A DNA stretch of 64,000 nucleotides. Origin: Acinetobacter sp. NIPH 298. Its GTDB lineage: Bacteria > Pseudomonadota > Gammaproteobacteria > Pseudomonadales > Moraxellaceae. The DNA lies in assembly GCF_000369505.1 (NCBI RefSeq), contig NZ_KB850055.1, positions 1,426,001 through 1,490,000 of the forward strand. The letters run 5' to 3'. The position numbers were made by a program, and so were the translations under genes. Every line of letters starts with the position of its first letter. Position 1 is the stretch's first letter. The notes below the pieces were generated by a model. The model had not been told where the DNA came from and did no database searches. It saw nothing but the letters and a program-made list of their open reading frames with translations. Below, one piece after another: positions 1 to 10,311 of this stretch.

Positions 1-300
1 TCCTTTTACATCAACCTTTGCGAACATCGGAAAATCTACACCATAGTTGCGTTGGCAAAATGTCCCAATCTCCTTATTGGTACCTGGATCTTGTCCGCCA
101 AACTGATTGCATGGAAAACCTAAAACTTCTAAGCCTTGAGATTTATATTTTTCATAAAGTTTCTCAAGCCCCGCAAATTGTGGGGTAAAGCCACACTTAC
201 TTGCTGTATTTACAATCAGCATGACCTTGCCTTTATAATCAGCGAGCGCTTTTATATCTCCCTCTAACAACTCAGCTTCAAACTGATAAATATTACTCAT
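1..300 (-). CDS. glutathione peroxidase, 3' end cut by window edge
   Basis: The first 100 residues of a glutathione peroxidase of the thioredoxin-fold GPx/BtuE family, which reduces peroxides with thiols in the cytoplasm. The sequence opens [11 protein letters not shown] and carries the active-site segment [11 protein letters not shown], with cysteine where animal enzymes have selenocysteine, followed by the family motif [13 protein letters not shown]. The rest of the gene (about 60 residues in this family) lies beyond base 1. Its ATG overlaps the TGA of msrB as ATGA, so the two oxidative-repair genes are translationally coupled with msrB first. Function is confident at family level; the natural electron donor (glutathione or thioredoxin) cannot be told from sequence. 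Confidence 0.93.
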   Translation of the reverse strand, partial: MSNIYQFEAELLEGDIKALADYKGKVMLIVNTASKCGFTPQFAGLEKLYEKYKSQGLEVLGFPCNQFGGQDPGTNKEIGTFCQRNYGVDFPMFAKVDVKG

Positions 301-716
301 GGATAAGTTTCCTCGTCATTCTTTTCTTGTGTTTTAAGTTGTAATGATGCCGAATTTACGCAATAACGTAGACCAGTCGGTTGTGGGCCATCCTCAAAAA
401 CATGCCCTAAATGTGCGTCGCAATCATGGCAGACTATTTCTGTTCTGACCATACCATGAGACAAATCTTCGTGTTCTTCTACTGCAACGCTATCAATTGG
501 TCGATAGAAACTAGGCCAACCACATCCACTGTCAAATTTTGTTTCAGAAGAAAATAATTCAGCGCCACAACAACGACATACATACACCCCATGTTGCTTA
601 TTATTCCAATATTGACCTGTAAAAGCAGGCTCTGTACCTTTCTTACGGGTAATACGGTATTCTTCTGGCGATAGCTCTCTTTGCCATTCACGGTCAGTTT
701 TATTGACTTTTCCCAT
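297..716 (-). CDS. msrB: peptide-methionine (R)-S-oxide reductase MsrB
   Basis: A 139-residue MsrB that reduces the R epimer of methionine sulfoxide in oxidised proteins. Visible are the two zinc-binding CxxC pairs (CRCCG and CHDC), the family motif CGWPSF, the HLGHVF segment and the catalytic cysteine in RYCVNSASL. There is no signal peptide, so it acts in the cytoplasm. It is the first gene of a two-gene unit with the glutathione peroxidase downstream (ATGA overlap). The length is normal for single-domain MsrB. Confidence 0.97.
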   Translation of the reverse strand: MGKVNKTDREWQRELSPEEYRITRKKGTEPAFTGQYWNNKQHGVYVCRCCGAELFSSETKFDSGCGWPSFYRPIDSVAVEEHEDLSHGMVRTEIVCHDCDAHLGHVFEDGPQPTGLRYCVNSASLQLKTQEKNDEETYP

Positions 717-940
717 GACATATTCCTTCTTATTTCACTATTTAAAATAGAATAATCCTATATTTACGTCATTCATTATAAAATTTCTAGTCTTAACGAA
801 ATAAGTTACAAAACACCCATAATTAGAAAGCAAAAAGAGAGCAAATTAACAAAATTAAGTGAGCATTTTTATTTCACATGTGCTTTCAAGCAAGCAAAAA
901 CAATGTTAATCTTAGTTCTATTCTTGCTTGAGATTAAAAA

Positions 941-2371
941 ATGTCGCAAAAAAAAAGCGTTATTTTTAAAAGTCTACTGCCTGTGATTAAACAATATCAA
1001 CAGGACGGATTTACGCATGAAAAAATTGTCACATTGCTTAGAGATCAACATGATCTTGATTTAGTCACAACTGAAACATTTAAAAGTTATTTATATCGCT
1101 ATGCCAAAGTGAACCCCACTCTTTCCGAGAACACCAAGATGAATAACACGATTCAAACCCCACGAGAAATCAAAAAATCTTCTAAGCTCGAGCATGTTTG
1201 CTACGACATTCGTGGTCCTGTGTTACGAGCCGCCAATGAAATGGAAGAACAGGGTCATAAAATCATAAAATTAAATATTGGTAACCCTGCGCCTTTTGGT
1301 TTTGAAGCGCCGCAAGAGATCATCAATGATGTCGCTTTAAACTTGCCAAATGCAATTGGTTATACGGATTCAAAAGGGATTTTCCCTGCGCGTAAAGCTA
1401 TTTGTCAGTATTACCAACAAAAGGGCATTTTTGATATGCACGTCAATGATGTGTATGTCGGCAACGGTGTCTCTGAACTGATCGTGATGGCCATGCAAGG
1501 CTTACTGAACGATGGCGATGAAATGCTGGTACCCATGCCCGATTATCCATTATGGACCGCCGCAGTAAACCTATCTGGTGGTACCGCCATTCACTATAAA
1601 TGTGATGAAGAAAATTATTGGTATCCTGACATTGCGGATATGGAGAGTAAAATCACGCCGAACACGCGTGGGATTGTGGTGATTAACCCAAACAACCCAA
1701 CAGGTTCAGTCTATCCACGCCATGTTCTTGCACAAATTGTTGCGTTGGCAAAGAAATACGATTTGATTTTATTTGCGGACGAGATTTACGACAAGATTAT
1801 TTATGACGGCATTGAGCATGTAGCCGTAGCCGCTTTGGCCGGTGATCAACTATGTGTTTCGTTCAATGGTTTATCAAAAGCTTATCGTATCGCAGGTTAT
1901 CGTGCAGGTTGGATGGCGATTACAGGCAATAAAGCACGCGCAGCAGATTATATTGAAGGCTTAGACATGTTGGCATCTATGCGTTTATGTGCCAACCATC
2001 AAGCGCAATATGCTATTCAAACGGCTTTGGGCGGTTATCAATCGATTAACGACTTAATCCGTCCGGGTGGTCGTCTGTATGAACAGCGAAATATTGCTTG
2101 GGAAATGCTCAATGAAATTCCGGGCGTGAGTTGTGTCAAACCTGAAGGTGCGATGTATTGTTTCCCTCGACTTGATCCGGATGTTTATCCAGTTGAAGAT
2201 GATGAGGCATTAATGTTGGATTTATTGAAAGCTGAAAAAGTATTACTGGTACAAGGAACAGGATTTAATTGGCCGACACCAGACCATTTCCGTGTGGTAT
2301 TTTTACCCGCAGAAAATGAACTACGAGAAGCAATTAACCGCTTAGGCCGCTTCTTAGCCACGCGTCGTTAA
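941..2371 (+). CDS. alaA: AlaA-type PLP aminotransferase with N-terminal extension
   Basis: A 476-residue fold-type I aminotransferase. From about residue 75 it follows AlaA, the main glutamate-pyruvate aminotransferase of gammaproteobacteria: KSSKLEHVCYDIRGPVL, LNIGNPAPFGF, NPNNPTG, and the PLP-binding lysine K313 in GLSKAYRIAGYRAGW. AlaA is normally about 405 residues; the extra ~66 N-terminal residues form a helical segment (LLPVIKQYQQDGFTHEKIV) that looks like a small helix-turn-helix. An internal ATG at 1139 would give a canonical-length AlaA, but neither start has a convincing ribosome site. A run of nine A bases lies at codons 3-6. A strong terminator follows. The enzyme call is firm; the role of the extension is unknown. 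Confidence 0.92.
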   Translation: MSQKKSVIFKSLLPVIKQYQQDGFTHEKIVTLLRDQHDLDLVTTETFKSYLYRYAKVNPTLSENTKMNNTIQTPREIKKSSKLEHVCYDIRGPVLRAANEMEEQGHKIIKLNIGNPAPFGFEAPQEIINDVALNLPNAIGYTDSKGIFPARKAICQYYQQKGIFDMHVNDVYVGNGVSELIVMAMQGLLNDGDEMLVPMPDYPLWTAAVNLSGGTAIHYKCDEENYWYPDIADMESKITPNTRGIVVINPNNPTGSVYPRHVLAQIVALAKKYDLILFADEIYDKIIYDGIEHVAVAALAGDQLCVSFNGLSKAYRIAGYRAGWMAITGNKARAADYIEGLDMLASMRLCANHQAQYAIQTALGGYQSINDLIRPGGRLYEQRNIAWEMLNEIPGVSCVKPEGAMYCFPRLDPDVYPVEDDEALMLDLLKAEKVLLVQGTGFNWPTPDHFRVVFLPAENELREAINRLGRFLATRR

Positions 2372-2385
2372 TCAATAAAATTAAG

Positions 2386-2416
2386 AGCAATGTCTAAGCT
2401 AGACATTGCTTTTTTT
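2386..2416 (+). terminator. intrinsic terminator of alaA
   Basis: Perfect 11-bp stem (AGCAATGTCTA / TAGACATTGCT) with a 3-base loop, followed by a run of T, 15 bases after the alaA stop. Confidence 0.93.
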
Positions 2417-3775
<1,359 letters not shown>

Positions 3776-3808
3776 TTTAAGCCTGTAATATTGAAGTTGA
3801 TGGAATTA

Positions 3809-3849
3809 AACCGATGTATATGTCTAGATCACATATACATCGGTTTTTT
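3809..3849 (+). terminator. intrinsic terminator of asparaginase
   Basis: Long perfect stem (AACCGATGTATATGT with its complement ACATATACATCGGTT), 7-base loop, then TTTT. Confidence 0.93.
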
Positions 3850-3958
3850 CTTTGCTGTTTAAAATAAAAAGTAGATATGATCTTATTGCAAAAATATTAG
3901 ACAACAGCCATACACAGAGCATGTTAGAATAATCGACGGTCGTGTTAAGGATAGATTT

Positions 3959-6900
3959 ATGCAGTTTGTTCATCTTGGTATTCATACAGAATTTTCGATT
4001 ACAGAATCGATTGTTCGCATACCTGATTTGGTCAAAGTTGCAGTAAAAGATGAAATGCCTGCACTGGCACTTACAGATTTATCTAACTTACATGCTGCTG
4101 TGAAATTTTATGAGGCTTGCCTAAAGAAAGGTATTAAACCAATTCTTGGTAGTGTGATCCGCCTCAATGATGCTGAACATAGAGCCACACTATTAGCTAT
4201 GAGTAATACAGGCTGGAGAAGTCTAACCGAAATCGTTTCGCGTGGCTTTATCGAAGGTCAACAGCTCAGCATTCCCTGTGTGCAAAAAGATTGGATACTC
4301 GAACAATCTGAAGATTTAATCGTATTACTTGGGCAACGTAGTGATGTCGGGCAAATGCTCTGCTCATCCAACCCGCAAAAAGCTGAGCCATTATTAGAAG
4401 CTTGGATCGAAAAGTTTGGTAATCGCGTTTATTTGGCACTCACGCGTACTGAACGTGCTGGCGAAGAGGATTTTATTCAGCAAGCCCTTAAACTTGCAGA
4501 AAAATATCAAATTGGTGTGGTTGCACACAATGATGTGCACTTTATCGAACAACATGATTACGATGCTCACGAAGCGCGTGTTTGTATCGCCGATGGTTAT
4601 GTATTGGGTGATAATAAGCGCCCTAAAAACTTTAGTTCAGAACAATACTTTAAAACTGGCGAACAAATGTCTGAACTATTTTCAGACATTCCCAGTGCGA
4701 TCGCTAACAGTTACTACATCGCGCAACGTTGCAATGTCGCGTTGCAATTAGGTACTTATTTCTTACCTGACTTCCCGATTCCAGATGGTTATACCATTGA
4801 TAGTTACTTCGAACACTTATCTCGTGAAGGCTTAGAAGAACGCCTTAATCATCTTTATCCAATTGCTGAGCGCGATGAAGATTGGGCGGAAATTCGCAAG
4901 CCCTATGACGAGCGAATTAAGTATGAAGTCGACATTATCCTGAAAATGGGTTTCCCCGGATATTTCCTGATCGTCATGGACTTTATTCAATGGGCCAAAA
5001 ATAATGGTGTGCCTGTTGGTCCCGGACGTGGTTCGGGCGCTGGGTCTTTGGTCGCATATAGTTTAAAAATCACCGATCTTGATCCCCTGCGTTATGACCT
5101 TCTCTTTGAACGTTTCTTAAATCCTGAACGTGTCTCAATGCCCGATTTCGATGTCGATTTCTGTATTGCAGGTCGTGACCGTGTCATTGAATACGTTGCT
5201 CAAAACTATGGTCGTGAAGCGGTTTCACAGATCGCCACGTTCGGTACAATGGCTGCAAAAGGTGCGATTCGAGATGTCGCACGTGTATTGAGTAAATCGT
5301 ATGGTCTAGCCGATCGTATTTCAAAAATGGTACCGACCAAACCGCTTGGTGTTGATTTGGCAACAGCCATCGACATGGAACCGCAACTTAAAGATATTGT
5401 CACCAATCCTTCAAATCCAGATCATGACGATGCCGCTGAGATTTGGGAAATGGCGCTCAAACTCGAAGGGATCACGCGTAACACTGGTAAACATGCTGGT
5501 GGTGTGGTGATTGCACCGGGCAAAATTACCGACTATTCAGCCGTCTTGTGTGAAGCTGATGGTACTGGTCGTGTTGCGCAATATGACAAAGATGATGTTG
5601 AAGCCGCAGGTCTGGTCAAGTTTGACTTCTTGGGTTTACGTAACCTGACCGTAATCGAAGATGCTGTTCAAAATATAAACAAACGCATTAAATCAGCAGT
5701 TCCCTTAAATATTGTTGATGTGCCATTGGATGATAAAGATGCCTATCTTGTGTTTGCCAATGCAAATACAACTGCGGTGTTCCAGTTTGAATCCGTCGGC
5801 ATGAAAAAAATGCTGAAGGAAGCGAGACCAAGCAAATTTGAAGAAATTATTGCCTTCGTTTCCCTATATCGTCCAGGTCCAATGGATCTTATTCCAGACT
5901 TTATCCATCGTATGCATGGTGGTGAGTTTGAATACCTGCATCCTTTACTTGAAGGCGTATTAGAACCAACCTACGGTATTATGGTTTATCAAGAACAGGT
6001 GATGCAGGCTGCGCAGATATGTGCGGGCTATACGCTTGGGGGTGCAGATTTACTCCGTCGTGCGATGGGTAAAAAGAAACCCGAAGAAATGGTAAAACAA
6101 CGCCAAATCTTTACTGAAGGTGCAGGACAAAAAGGCATTGATGTCTCAACTGCCAACCATATCTTCGACTATATGGAAAAGTTCGCAGGTTATGGTTTTA
6201 ACAAATCCCACGCCGCAGCGTATGCCTTAGTTGCCTATCATACAGCTTGGTTAAAAGCGCATTACCCTGCTGAGTTTATGGCAGCGGTACTGTCATCGGA
6301 AATGCAAAATACCGACAGTATTGTATTTTTAATTGATGACTGTCGTAATAACAAATTAGACGTGCTTCCACCTTCGGTAAATATGTCGTTGTATCACTTC
6401 CATGCCAGTGATGAACAAACGATTGTGTACGGACTCGGTGCGATTAAAGGTGTCGGCGAACAAGCGATGCAGTCTGTGATCGACTCACGCACCAAAGAAG
6501 GTCCTTATAAAGATTTATTTGATTTCTGCCATCGAATTGATCTGAAAAAAATCAACAAACGAACCTTAGAAGCTTTAATTCGTGCAGGTGCATTGGATTG
6601 TTTGGGTATTGAACGTTCAAGCCTCATGGCACAACTCCCTGAAGCGGTACAAGCTGCTGAACAAGCGCGAAGCAACCGAGAAACTGGGATCATGGATTTG
6701 TTTGGTGAAGTTGAAGAAGTTCAACGCAAACCCGCCAAACCCGTTAAACCGTGGGCGGATGAAGTTCGCCTAAAAGGTGAAAAAGATACGCTTGGTTTAT
6801 ACTTAACAGGTCATCCAATTGATGTCTACCGCCCTGAATTAAAATCATTTGTACCCGCAAAACTCAATGAACTCACGCCGACACGTCGCGGTGTTACCAC

Positions 6901-7522
6901 TGTTTTTGCTGGATTGGTGGTCGACATTGCAAACTTTCCAAACCGTATTATGATCACCTTAGATGACGGTACAGCACGTGTTGAAATCAGTTGTAATCAC
7001 GAACGTTTCCAACGCTATAAAGAGATCGTTCGACCAGATCAGGTCGTGGTTATTGAGGGTGAAATTTACGAACGTGAAGGCTTCGACCGCCCAATGGCAA
7101 GGTTAAGCAAGGCATTTAGTTTAAATGAGATTCGTCAGAAACGCGCCCAAAGTATCCAAGTTCGCTTAAGCCACGATTTAATGACAAAATCATTGGCTAA
7201 AGATCTGCAAACTCTGCTTTTACCCTATTGTAATATTGATCTGTGCCAACATATTGGCCTACACATGCAAATTGAACAAAGCTTTGCAACAGCAGAATTA
7301 CACTTAGGTGCGCAGTGGAAAGTTGCACCTCTAGATGAATTGCTGGCAAAGTTGCGTGATTATTTTGGTAAAGATGCAATTTTTATTGAATATCAAGTGA
7401 AATCAAAAGCAGCAAAAGTGGCTGAAGCACCTAAAGTCAGTGTTGTTGCCCCACCACCTGAAAATATGTCAATGGATGAAGCTTTAGATCTTTATCAAAC
7501 TGAAATCTCTCAATATTCTTAA
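3959..7522 (+). CDS. dnaE: DNA polymerase III alpha subunit
   Basis: The 1187-residue replicative polymerase catalytic subunit, close in length to the E. coli enzyme (1160). Order of domains: PHP domain at 1 to about 270, polymerase palm with the catalytic aspartates D396 and D398 in PDFDVDFC and D556 in KFDFLGLR, then fingers, the beta-clamp-binding region, and an OB-fold domain (from about residue 980, starting near VTTVFAGLV). The PHP segment reads HLGIHTEFS, where a metal-binding PHP would have HLHxHSxYS, so the PHP site is degenerate as in E. coli and proofreading should rest on a separate epsilon subunit. The start has AAGGA 8 bases upstream. trmJ follows 13 bases later. Confidence 0.98.
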   Translation: MQFVHLGIHTEFSITESIVRIPDLVKVAVKDEMPALALTDLSNLHAAVKFYEACLKKGIKPILGSVIRLNDAEHRATLLAMSNTGWRSLTEIVSRGFIEGQQLSIPCVQKDWILEQSEDLIVLLGQRSDVGQMLCSSNPQKAEPLLEAWIEKFGNRVYLALTRTERAGEEDFIQQALKLAEKYQIGVVAHNDVHFIEQHDYDAHEARVCIADGYVLGDNKRPKNFSSEQYFKTGEQMSELFSDIPSAIANSYYIAQRCNVALQLGTYFLPDFPIPDGYTIDSYFEHLSREGLEERLNHLYPIAERDEDWAEIRKPYDERIKYEVDIILKMGFPGYFLIVMDFIQWAKNNGVPVGPGRGSGAGSLVAYSLKITDLDPLRYDLLFERFLNPERVSMPDFDVDFCIAGRDRVIEYVAQNYGREAVSQIATFGTMAAKGAIRDVARVLSKSYGLADRISKMVPTKPLGVDLATAIDMEPQLKDIVTNPSNPDHDDAAEIWEMALKLEGITRNTGKHAGGVVIAPGKITDYSAVLCEADGTGRVAQYDKDDVEAAGLVKFDFLGLRNLTVIEDAVQNINKRIKSAVPLNIVDVPLDDKDAYLVFANANTTAVFQFESVGMKKMLKEARPSKFEEIIAFVSLYRPGPMDLIPDFIHRMHGGEFEYLHPLLEGVLEPTYGIMVYQEQVMQAAQICAGYTLGGADLLRRAMGKKKPEEMVKQRQIFTEGAGQKGIDVSTANHIFDYMEKFAGYGFNKSHAAAYALVAYHTAWLKAHYPAEFMAAVLSSEMQNTDSIVFLIDDCRNNKLDVLPPSVNMSLYHFHASDEQTIVYGLGAIKGVGEQAMQSVIDSRTKEGPYKDLFDFCHRIDLKKINKRTLEALIRAGALDCLGIERSSLMAQLPEAVQAAEQARSNRETGIMDLFGEVEEVQRKPAKPVKPWADEVRLKGEKDTLGLYLTGHPIDVYRPELKSFVPAKLNELTPTRRGVTTVFAGLVVDIANFPNRIMITLDDGTARVEISCNHERFQRYKEIVRPDQVVVIEGEIYEREGFDRPMARLSKAFSLNEIRQKRAQSIQVRLSHDLMTKSLAKDLQTLLLPYCNIDLCQHIGLHMQIEQSFATAELHLGAQWKVAPLDELLAKLRDYFGKDAIFIEYQVKSKAAKVAEAPKVSVVAPPPENMSMDEALDLYQTEISQYS

Positions 7523-7535
7523 ATTTGGATGATAT

Positions 7536-8375
7536 ATGAACCTGTTTGACTCAAACAACGTGTCCAAACATTTGGATCATGTGCGTATTGTCATGGTCAA
7601 TACGACACTACCTGCAAATATTGGTAGTGCGTTACGTGCAATGAAAACGATGGGACTATCTAAACTTGTCTTAGTTGCACCCAAAACTTATCCACATCCA
7701 GATATTGATGCCTTGGCAGCAGGCGCTCAAGACCTCATTGAACAGATCGAAATTGTGGACACTTTAGAAGACGCGATTCAAGACTGCCATTTGGTTTTTG
7801 GTACCAGTGCACGTAGTCGCACGATTCCGTGGCCTTTACTCGATGTTCGACCTGCTGCAAAAGAAGCATTGCAAGCAGCAAAGCAACAACAAAATATTGC
7901 GATTGTCTTTGGTCGTGAAGATCGTGGCTTGACCAACGAAGAATTGGCTTTGGCAAATTATCATTTAACCATTCCTGTTGATCCTGAATATGGCGTGCTC
8001 AATGTGGCTCAAGCCATTCAGGTGGTTTGTTATGAGTTACGTATGGCTGCACTTGAACAAAATACTCAAGCGCTCAGCATGCCAGATGACCACATGCAAC
8101 TCAAACAACAACAAAGTATGCAGTGGGATGAGCCTCTCGTAAATCAACAGCAAATGGAAGAGTTTTACCCCCATTTAGAAAAAATGCTCACAGAAATTGA
8201 GTTTTTAGACCCAAATAATCCCCGTTTACTTCCATTACGCTTGCGTCGTTTATTTGGAAGGATACAATTAGATCGTATGGAATATCATTTATTACGCGGA
8301 ATATTTAGTCGAGTGCAAGCACTTGCGAATGGTTCGTGGAAAAAAAACACGAAGGAGGATCAGTCCAATGATTAA
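7536..8375 (+). CDS. trmJ: tRNA (cytidine/uridine-32-2'-O)-methyltransferase TrmJ
   Basis: A 279-residue SPOUT methyltransferase that 2'-O-methylates tRNA position 32 using S-adenosylmethionine. The trefoil-knot fold is indicated by [20 protein letters not shown] at the N terminus, [17 protein letters not shown], and the SAM-binding [24 protein letters not shown]. The C-terminal ~90 residues are the TrmJ-specific helical extension. It overlaps cysE by 8 bases. trmJ-cysE is the order seen in pseudomonads, where iscR follows directly; here the isc genes are 52 kb away. Confidence 0.95.
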   Translation: MNLFDSNNVSKHLDHVRIVMVNTTLPANIGSALRAMKTMGLSKLVLVAPKTYPHPDIDALAAGAQDLIEQIEIVDTLEDAIQDCHLVFGTSARSRTIPWPLLDVRPAAKEALQAAKQQQNIAIVFGREDRGLTNEELALANYHLTIPVDPEYGVLNVAQAIQVVCYELRMAALEQNTQALSMPDDHMQLKQQQSMQWDEPLVNQQQMEEFYPHLEKMLTEIEFLDPNNPRLLPLRLRRLFGRIQLDRMEYHLLRGIFSRVQALANGSWKKNTKEDQSND

Positions 8376-9189
8376 ACAGCTCAAAGAAGATATCGAAGCT
8401 GTATTTGCACGTGATCCTGCTGCACGCAATACACTCGAAGTTCTGACCACTTATCCGGGTATTCATGCATTGATTATGCATCGCATGGCACATGAGTTAT
8501 GGAAAAAAGAATATAAAGGCACTGCCCGCCTGCTGTCGTCTTTTAGTCGATTTGCAACAGGTATCGAAATCCATCCGGGTGCGAAAATTGGCAAACGTTT
8601 CTTCATAGATCATGGCATGGGTGTTGTGATTGGTGAGACTGCTGAGATTGGCAATGATGTAACCCTATACCACGGTGTTACTTTAGGCGGTACGACATGG
8701 AATAAAGGCAAACGTCACCCTACTTTGGAAGATGGTGTTGTGGTTGGTGCGGGAGCAAAAATTTTAGGGCCTTTTACTGTACATAAAGGCGCAAAAGTTG
8801 GTTCTAATGCGGTCGTGACAAAAGAAGTCCCTGCTGGTGTAACCGCTGTAGGTAGTCCTGCTCGTTATATTTTCAAACAACCAGCAACAGTAGAGCAAAC
8901 TGAACAAGAAGCACTGCGTCGAGATTATGCAGAGAGTATTGGGTTTGAACCCTATGCAACAACTGAAGAGCAAGCTGATCCAATTCTAGAAGGTATTCGT
9001 GTTCTACTTGATCGTATGCAGAACAATGAAAAACGTATGAATACGCTTTGTCAAAGACTCTCGCTACTTGACCCAACATTTAAAGGTCAGAACTCTAAAA
9101 CTCAACCGTTTAGTAAAGAAGAGTTAAAAATCATTGAAGAAGTTCGACGAGAATGTGAAGCGCAAAGTATTCCATCAAAAACGGAATAA
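8368..9189 (+). CDS. cysE: serine O-acetyltransferase CysE
   Basis: A 273-residue enzyme making O-acetylserine from serine and acetyl-CoA, the committed step of cysteine synthesis. The left-handed beta-helix is clear: [65 protein letters not shown]. The catalytic histidine lies in FIDHGMG. The N-terminal helical domain is short (about 55 residues), as in the pseudomonad and Bacillus type rather than the E. coli type, and about 75 extra residues follow the helix domain. The start at 8368 is set by a perfect AAGGAGG 9 bases upstream, inside trmJ. Confidence 0.96.
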   Translation: MIKQLKEDIEAVFARDPAARNTLEVLTTYPGIHALIMHRMAHELWKKEYKGTARLLSSFSRFATGIEIHPGAKIGKRFFIDHGMGVVIGETAEIGNDVTLYHGVTLGGTTWNKGKRHPTLEDGVVVGAGAKILGPFTVHKGAKVGSNAVVTKEVPAGVTAVGSPARYIFKQPATVEQTEQEALRRDYAESIGFEPYATTEEQADPILEGIRVLLDRMQNNEKRMNTLCQRLSLLDPTFKGQNSKTQPFSKEELKIIEEVRRECEAQSIPSKTE

Positions 9190-9219
9190 ATTATAAAAAT
9201 ACAACATGCCATACATTGC

Positions 9220-9263
9220 AAGTTGGTTTCGCTTTTCCTAGACTAGCGAAACCAACTTCTTTT
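9220..9263 (+). terminator. intrinsic terminator of dnaE-trmJ-cysE
   Basis: Perfect 14-bp stem (AAGTTGGTTTCGCT / AGCGAAACCAACTT) with an 11-base loop, followed by CTTTT. Confidence 0.88.
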
Positions 9264-9294
9264 ACCACCTTACTAGAATTAATGGATGTAGATC

Positions 9295-10194
9295 ATGAAT
9301 TTTAAGCCTTTGGCATTACTCGTACTTTCAACCTCATTTCTAACGGCATGCGGTATTGCGCCAACCAAAAAAGAAAGTGTTGCTGAACCTTTTGTATTTA
9401 AAGAACCTGATCCTACTCCAGCTTTTTATGCTTTAAATCCAATCCAGTATGATGCGCCTCCAAGTTTTGAAATGGCGATCAAAGATGCCACAGCTCAGCC
9501 TGTGACCAAAATGGTGGTTTCACTACAAAATGATCCGTCTAAATCAATGACTTTGGATGTAAACAAACTCATTGTTCCAACGATTGATAGCAAACAACGT
9601 AGTATGAAATATGCCGTACTCGCTGGTGATAATGAAATCGATGTCACTGAAATCGATGATTTTTTACAATTGGTTGAAGGTAAGGCTCGTCATTACCCAC
9701 CACGTTTCCCTGATCGTCAAGAACGTAAAGGTTATGAAACTAAACTCAAAGAAATTACCCATAAACTCGATGCTTTAGCAGAAAAACCAAATGCATCATT
9801 TGATGTATTAACACGTGCGTTTAAAGCCAGTGTCATGGCGCGTAACTTAGATTTGGGTACATCTTATACTTCTAAATCTTTAAATTATGCACAGCGTATT
9901 CTTGCCATTAGCCCAAATGATCCCGAAATCAATTTCTGGTTCGGTTTTGGTTTATCTGAAGGCGGTGGTCAACGTGAAGCAATTCCATATTTAGACAAAG
10001 CCATCAAAGGCGGAGTTCAAGAGGCTTATCTTTCTGCTGCTAATAACTATCTTTGGTTAGAGCAGAAGAAAAATGCAATTCAAACCTTAAAGAACTATAA
10101 AATTAAATTTCCAGATGAAGCAGAAGTCGCTGATCGTTTAATTCGTGAAGTAGAATCTGGTAAACGCTGGAATGTTTGGCAAGTCATGAACTAA
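9295..10194 (+). CDS. TPR-like lipoprotein of unknown role
   Basis: A 299-residue lipoprotein: signal peptide with the lipobox LTAC (cysteine at residue 19). The residue after the cysteine is Gly, which would favour outer-membrane sorting. The first half is not recognised. From about residue 195 it has alpha-helical repeats that resemble tetratricopeptide units (YAQRILAISPNDPEINFWFGFGL, AIPYLDKAIKGGVQEAYLSAANNYLWLEQ, AIQTLKNYKIKFPDEAEV). Such repeats mediate protein-protein contacts. It sits alone between two terminators, upstream of another lipoprotein. No function can be assigned. Confidence 0.82.
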   Translation: MNFKPLALLVLSTSFLTACGIAPTKKESVAEPFVFKEPDPTPAFYALNPIQYDAPPSFEMAIKDATAQPVTKMVVSLQNDPSKSMTLDVNKLIVPTIDSKQRSMKYAVLAGDNEIDVTEIDDFLQLVEGKARHYPPRFPDRQERKGYETKLKEITHKLDALAEKPNASFDVLTRAFKASVMARNLDLGTSYTSKSLNYAQRILAISPNDPEINFWFGFGLSEGGGQREAIPYLDKAIKGGVQEAYLSAANNYLWLEQKKNAIQTLKNYKIKFPDEAEVADRLIREVESGKRWNVWQVMN

Positions 10195-10216
10195 TTTCAT
10201 CTGCGTTATAAATATA

Positions 10217-10245
10217 AATAGGCTGTCTAGTACAGCCTATTTTTT
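10217..10245 (+). terminator. intrinsic terminator
   Basis: 10-bp perfect stem (AATAGGCTGT / ACAGCCTATT), 5-base loop and T-run after the TPR-like lipoprotein. Confidence 0.92.
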
Positions 10246-10311
10246 ATTCATTGAAAAAACATCTTATTTCAGTATTATAACTACAACCAATCTCGTGACC
10301 TGTGCTGATCC

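Noticed and set aside
479..721. Overlapping ORF in another frame of msrB
   Set aside because: It is a shadow of the msrB reading frame, with no ribosome site and no recognisable protein features.
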